Source: DASZHJ01 sp035517495
GTDB taxonomy: Bacteria > Pseudomonadota > Alphaproteobacteria > ATCC43930 > CGMCC-115725
Length of the DNA stretch: 64,000 nt
Direction: 5' to 3'
NCBI GenBank assembly: GCA_035517495.1
Contig: DATIYT010000024.1
Coordinates: forward strand, 1-64,000
Position numbers and translations under genes: made by a program. This document shows positions 60,630 to 64,000 of the stretch, piece after piece (position 1 is the stretch's first letter; each line of letters begins with the position of its first letter). Under the pieces are notes generated by a model, which saw only the letters and a program-made list of their open reading frames with translations, did no database searches and was not told where the DNA came from.

Positions 60630-61416
60630 TGTCGCCTTGCGGCTGGCAGAGGCCGCGCTGGGAGTCCGCGCGGATGAAATCGAGAATATCGCGCACGGGC
60701 TCGATGTCGTGGAATTGCCGCGTCACCTCCTCGACGCGCTCCGCGAATGTTCCGCCCTCGCCAAACAGCATCTGATACGCGGTCCGCAAGCTGTGAATCT
60801 GTTCACGCGAGAAGCCCCGGCGCTGCAGACCGACGATGTTGAGGCCGATCAAGCGCGAGACGTCGCCGACCACTTGCCCATAGGGGATAACGTCGCGGCG
60901 AACACCGCTGACGCCGCCGATCATCGAGTGCTTTCCGACCCGCACATACTGATGGACCGCCGAGAGGCCGCCCAACACCGCGTACTCGCCGAGGACCACG
61001 TGACCGCCGAGTGTCGCATTGTTCGACATGATCACGTTGTCGCCGATCTGGCAGTCATGCGCGACATGCGCCCCCACCATGAATAGGCAATCGCTGCCGA
61101 CCCGGGTCACCATTCCGCCGCCGACGGTGCCGGGGTTCATCGTGGCGTATTCGCGAATGATGTTTCGACGGCCGATCTCGAGCCGTGACGGCTCCCCCCG
61201 ATATTTCAAATCCTGCGGCGCATTGCCAATCGAAGCGAACGGAAATATCCGCGTGCCTTCGCCGATCGTGGTATGTCCCGCCACGACAACGTGGGAGAAA
61301 AGTTCGACCCCGGAGCTAAGCGCCACGTGCGGACCTACAACGCAAAAGGGGCCAATCTTTACGTCGTCCGCAATCGAGGCGGTTTCAACAATAGCCGTTG
61401 GATGGATTACGGGCAT
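60619..61416 (-). CDS. lpxA: UDP-N-acetylglucosamine acyltransferase
   Basis: 265 residues. First acylation of lipid A. Left-handed beta-helix from hexapeptide repeats at about 1-190, with the catalytic-type His in MVGAHVAHDC and the HQYVRVGK region, then an alpha-helical tail. It follows fabZ by 13 nt, matching the conserved lpxD-fabZ-lpxA order. Confidence 0.96.
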   Translation of the reverse strand: MPVIHPTAIVETASIADDVKIGPFCVVGPHVALSSGVELFSHVVVAGHTTIGEGTRIFPFASIGNAPQDLKYRGEPSRLEIGRRNIIREYATMNPGTVGGGMVTRVGSDCLFMVGAHVAHDCQIGDNVIMSNNATLGGHVVLGEYAVLGGLSAVHQYVRVGKHSMIGGVSGVRRDVIPYGQVVGDVSRLIGLNIVGLQRRGFSREQIHSLRTAYQMLFGEGGTFAERVEEVTRQFHDIEPVRDILDFIRADSQRGLCQPQGDNGR

Positions 61417-61429
61417 CGAGGCAGCGCGT

Positions 61430-61903
61430 TCATTCGTCCATGATCATGGCGGCATAAGTCGCCTCGGCGCAGAGCCTGCCGTCGACCTTCGCTAAGCCCT
61501 CGAATTTCCAAACATTGCCGCGGTGACGCAAAGCGGTCACATGGATTTTCAGGGTATCGCCGGGCACCACCGGACGGCGGAATCGCGCTTGGTTGACGCT
61601 CATGAAATAGACCAGCTTTCCAAACGCGGTCGGACCGATCGTCTCAACAACGAGTGCCGCGGCGGTTTGCGCCATCGCCTCGACGATCAGCACCCCCGGC
61701 ATGACCGGACGCCTCGGGAAGTGACCTTGGAAAAACCACTCGTCGATCGATACGTTCTTGATGCCGATCGCGCTCTCTCCAAGCACCACGTCGACGAGCT
61801 TGTCGACCATCAGAAATGGCGGGCGGTGCGGGATCAGCTCCATGATCCGCAGGATGTCGATCTCCGCCAAAACGCCGGCCCGCTCCCTGGTGTCCATGAT
61901 CAT
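61430..61903 (-). CDS. fabZ: 3-hydroxyacyl-ACP dehydratase FabZ
   Basis: 157 residues. Dehydrates 3-hydroxyacyl-ACP in fatty-acid synthesis and so competes with lipid A acyltransferases for the same substrate. Catalytic H61 (FQGHFPRRPVMPG) and E75 (EAMAQ) are in place. The start ATG at 61903 overlaps the lpxD stop as ATGA; a second ATG lies two codons in. Confidence 0.96.
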   Translation of the reverse strand: MIMDTRERAGVLAEIDILRIMELIPHRPPFLMVDKLVDVVLGESAIGIKNVSIDEWFFQGHFPRRPVMPGVLIVEAMAQTAAALVVETIGPTAFGKLVYFMSVNQARFRRPVVPGDTLKIHVTALRHRGNVWKFEGLAKVDGRLCAEATYAAMIMDE

Positions 61904-62937
61904 GCGCCCTCAGACGAACTCTCTTTCTGAGTCGCCAGGCGATGCAGCAGCGTCACCTGGCGAAAGTGCTCCTTGATCGGAACTGCTGGGCTTCCCATTA
62001 CCGTGGCGCCCGCCGGCACGTCTCGCATGATGCCGCTCTGGGCCGCGATCCTAGCTCCGCGGCCGATCACGAGATGTCCCGTAAGGCCGCCCTGGCCGCC
62101 GATTTGAACGAAGTCGCCGAGCTTGGTACTTCCGGAAATTCCAACTTGGGCCACCAAAACACAGCCGCGCCCGATTTGCACGTTGTGCCCGATCTGCACG
62201 AGATTATCAATCATCGTGCCGGCGCCAATGATGGTGTCTGGCCCCGCGCCACGGTCGATCGTCGAGTTGGCGCCGATTTCGACGTCGTCCTCGATCACGA
62301 CGCGCCCCAATTGCGGCACCTTCACCACCCCCGCAGGGTCGGGCGCGAACCCGAAGCCGTCCTGGCCCACCCGCACGCCAGGATAGAGCACGACCCGCGA
62401 ACCGATTAGCGCGTGGCTTACCGTGACGCATGGGCCGATCCGAACCTGATCGCCGAGGACACAGCCGGCACCGATCACGCTGCCAGCCCCGATGCGGCAG
62501 TCCCGACCGATCTCGACCCGAGCTTCGATCACCGCATGAGGACCGATCACCGCGCCGCTCCCGATGCGTGCGGTTGCATCCACCAGCGCGCTCGCGTGTA
62601 TGCCCGGCACCGGATCCGGTTCCGGATAGAAGGCCCGCGCCGCCAGGGCGTAGGCGCGATAGGGCTTCTCGGTGACCAGCGGCACCAAGCCTTTCGGCGC
62701 ATGTGCCAGTGACGATGGATGCACGAATGCCGCACCCGCACGGGTTCGTTGGAAAGCCGCCAGATATTTCCGGTTGTCGAAGAAGCTCACGTCATCCGGG
62801 CCGGCGGACTCGAGCGACGCAACGTCGCGCATAAGGCGCTCGGGATCGGCGCCTCCCACGATGCTTGCACCGGTGCATTCCGCGAGTGCCCTAAGCTTTA
62901 TCGGCGGTGCCACCGTGAAGAATCGGGAATCGGCCAT
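61900..62937 (-). CDS. lpxD: UDP-3-O-acylglucosamine N-acyltransferase
   Basis: 345 residues. Adds the second acyl chain in lipid A synthesis. N-terminal uridine-binding domain (about 1-100, DVSFFDNRKYLAAFQRTRA) and a hexapeptide beta-helix (about 115-310). The active-site-type His occurs in VQIGHNVQIG. 4 nt after skp. Confidence 0.96.
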   Translation of the reverse strand: MADSRFFTVAPPIKLRALAECTGASIVGGADPERLMRDVASLESAGPDDVSFFDNRKYLAAFQRTRAGAAFVHPSSLAHAPKGLVPLVTEKPYRAYALAARAFYPEPDPVPGIHASALVDATARIGSGAVIGPHAVIEARVEIGRDCRIGAGSVIGAGCVLGDQVRIGPCVTVSHALIGSRVVLYPGVRVGQDGFGFAPDPAGVVKVPQLGRVVIEDDVEIGANSTIDRGAGPDTIIGAGTMIDNLVQIGHNVQIGRGCVLVAQVGISGSTKLGDFVQIGGQGGLTGHLVIGRGARIAAQSGIMRDVPAGATVMGSPAVPIKEHFRQVTLLHRLATQKESSSEGA

Positions 62938-62941
62938 GGCG

Positions 62942-63571
62942 TTAGTTTTTCGCCGCTGGTGGCACCGGACTTGCGGGCTGCTGCTCGGTTGCGGGTGGTT
63001 CCAGCGTCACACTGGGCAATCGCTGATCGAGTCGGGTCAGCGCATCGGTGGTTATGTCGAAGCCGTCAGTTCCGAGCACCACGGCGGCCTTTTGAATGAC
63101 GAGATTTGCGTGGCGGGCCGCAGCGATCTCGGCAACCACCTGCAGTGCCGCCCCCTGTACCTTTTCGATCGCTTCCTTGGTCTCCTCCTGCCAAACACGC
63201 TGCCGCGCCTGCACCGTGCGATCCAGCTCCTCGAGCTTCTGCTGGAACTCTCGGCTTTTGGCCTCCAGCTGGTCCGGCGCCATCGCGTTGCGCTGGCGTT
63301 CGAGGTCGGCGCGCGCGCGCTGCAGCTGGTCCTCCTGCTCGGCGACCTGCTTGGAGAAGCTCTCGCGCTCTTTGTCCATCTGCGCCTGCACGCTTTTCGC
63401 GGCCTTGGAATTGTAAACGAGTTGTTGCATGTCGACCATTACGATAACCGGCGCCGGCGTCGCGGCGGGCTCGCTCTGAGCCCAGGCGGCCACGCTCGCC
63501 AGCAGCAACGTCGCGGACAGGGCCGCTGCGCGGCCGTGCCATCGCCATCGGAACAATTGAAATTGCAACAT
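62942..63571 (-). CDS. skp: OmpH/Skp-family periplasmic chaperone
   Basis: 209 residues. Signal peptide (about 1-32, ending VAAWAQ), then a long charged coiled coil (about 55-160) like the tentacles of Skp, with a Pro-rich tail. Holds outer-membrane proteins on their way to BamA, encoded just upstream. Start chosen at MLQFQLFRW; the nine residues before it are an alternative. Length is greater than E. coli Skp because of the C-terminal tail. Confidence 0.85.
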   Translation of the reverse strand: MLQFQLFRWRWHGRAAALSATLLLASVAAWAQSEPAATPAPVIVMVDMQQLVYNSKAAKSVQAQMDKERESFSKQVAEQEDQLQRARADLERQRNAMAPDQLEAKSREFQQKLEELDRTVQARQRVWQEETKEAIEKVQGAALQVVAEIAAARHANLVIQKAAVVLGTDGFDITTDALTRLDQRLPSVTLEPPATEQQPASPVPPAAKN

Positions 63572-63654
63572 GGTTCCGGCTCGTCGACCCTGCGGCACTT
63601 TCAGCGCCGCGTCGGCATTTGACGCAGTGAAGAATATCGGGGGTGCCGGTTCAT

Positions 63655-64000
63655 CTAGAACCTCGTTCCAAAACTGATGCGCACCAGCTGAGTCTTGTCG
63701 AACGATTCCTTCCTGACGGGAACGGCCATGTCAAACTGGATTGGACCCAGTGGAGACACCCAACTGAGACCGGCCCCCATCGAGATGCGAAGGAACGGCG
63801 TCGATCCAACCACCGTCGGTCCTTGCGCATCGCTGTTCCAATTGTTGCCGAAATCGGTGAAAACGCGGCCGGTCAAACCGATCTCCTGCGGTAGCCCCAA
63901 CGGAAATCCCAGAGACACGGTTCCCGTATAGTAGTCGTTGCCGCCGAGCGCGTCGCCGGTCGAACTATCACGCGGACCAATTCCCGCGATCTCGAAGCCG
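63655..64000 (-). CDS. bamA: Outer-membrane assembly factor BamA, C-terminal end (cut by window)
   Basis: 115 codons of the C-terminus; the frame runs off the window edge. Beta-barrel strands at the end of the Omp85 family: GFEIAGIGPRD (just inside the edge), GFPLGLPQEIGLTGRVFTDFGN, the sequence GAGLSWVSPLGPIQFDMAVPV and a terminal Phe in FGTRF, the usual outer-membrane insertion signal. BamA inserts beta-barrel proteins into the outer membrane. skp follows after 83 nt. Confidence 0.93.
   Translation of the reverse strand, partial: GFEIAGIGPRDSSTGDALGGNDYYTGTVSLGFPLGLPQEIGLTGRVFTDFGNNWNSDAQGPTVVGSTPFLRISMGAGLSWVSPLGPIQFDMAVPVRKESFDKTQLVRISFGTRF

Overview
The window is high-GC bacterial chromosome with dense, mostly overlapping genes, and it reads as an alphaproteobacterium. 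The main clues are gene order and protein architecture: ppiD-trpE-trpG-trpD-trpC-moaC-moeA-lexA, comEC, gltX, gltA, and bamA-skp-lpxD-fabZ-lpxA-lpxI-lpxB; a pdhA-pdhB-pdhC-lpdA-lipA-coq10 run in which the E1-beta subunit carries a lipoyl domain; and an alphaproteobacterial SOS box (GTTC-N7-GTTC) in front of lexA. The order resembles Hyphomicrobiales (Bradyrhizobium-like) or Rhodospirillales, but I cannot decide the order or genus. I saw no rRNA gene, tRNA gene, transposase, prophage or CRISPR array.

Left part, about 1-22600, is accessory and metabolic: the 3' end of an ATP sulfurylase gene overlapping a phosphodiesterase-like gene, a secreted alpha/beta hydrolase, a VOC gene remnant, a 1166-residue multi-domain flavoprotein, an M19 dipeptidase with an unusual N-terminal extension, an orphan immunity-like protein, two carbamoylase/allantoate-amidohydrolase paralogues, a 2-oxoglutarate-type oxygenase, an SDR, a gamma-glutamyltransferase, a thiolase, an MBL hydrolase, a TonB-like protein, two MFS transporters and an AraC regulator. 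Taken together these suggest scavenging of peptides, N-carbamoyl or N-acyl amino acids and ureides. This region also holds a family of G-rich non-coding repeats. Two oppositely oriented copies enclose a GxxExxY (PDDEXK_3) gene and another opposed set encloses a gene-free REP pair.

Middle part, about 22600-42840, is a core set on the minus strand: coq10, lipA, lpdA, pdhC, pdhB, pdhA (pyruvate to acetyl-CoA plus lipoate supply), ftsB, eno, kdsA, pyrG, secG, tpiA. The usual tpiA-secG-pyrG-kdsA-eno order is kept but broken in two places: between kdsA and pyrG by a 6-kb block (small hypothetical protein, SnoaL-like protein, Aap-type amino-acid ABC transporter without its ATPase, DUF1330 protein, M20 amidohydrolase), and between secG and pyrG by a PEP-mutase-like gene.

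Right part, about 43040-64000, is core: ppiD with the tryptophan genes (chorismate to indole-glycerol phosphate), molybdenum cofactor genes moaC and moeA, lexA with an SOS-controlled promoter, comEC converging on it, gltX, gltA, and a minus-strand envelope cluster (bamA, cut by the window edge, then skp, lpxD, fabZ, lpxA, lpxI, lpxB, gloA, enoyl-CoA hydratase) for outer-membrane assembly and lipid A synthesis.
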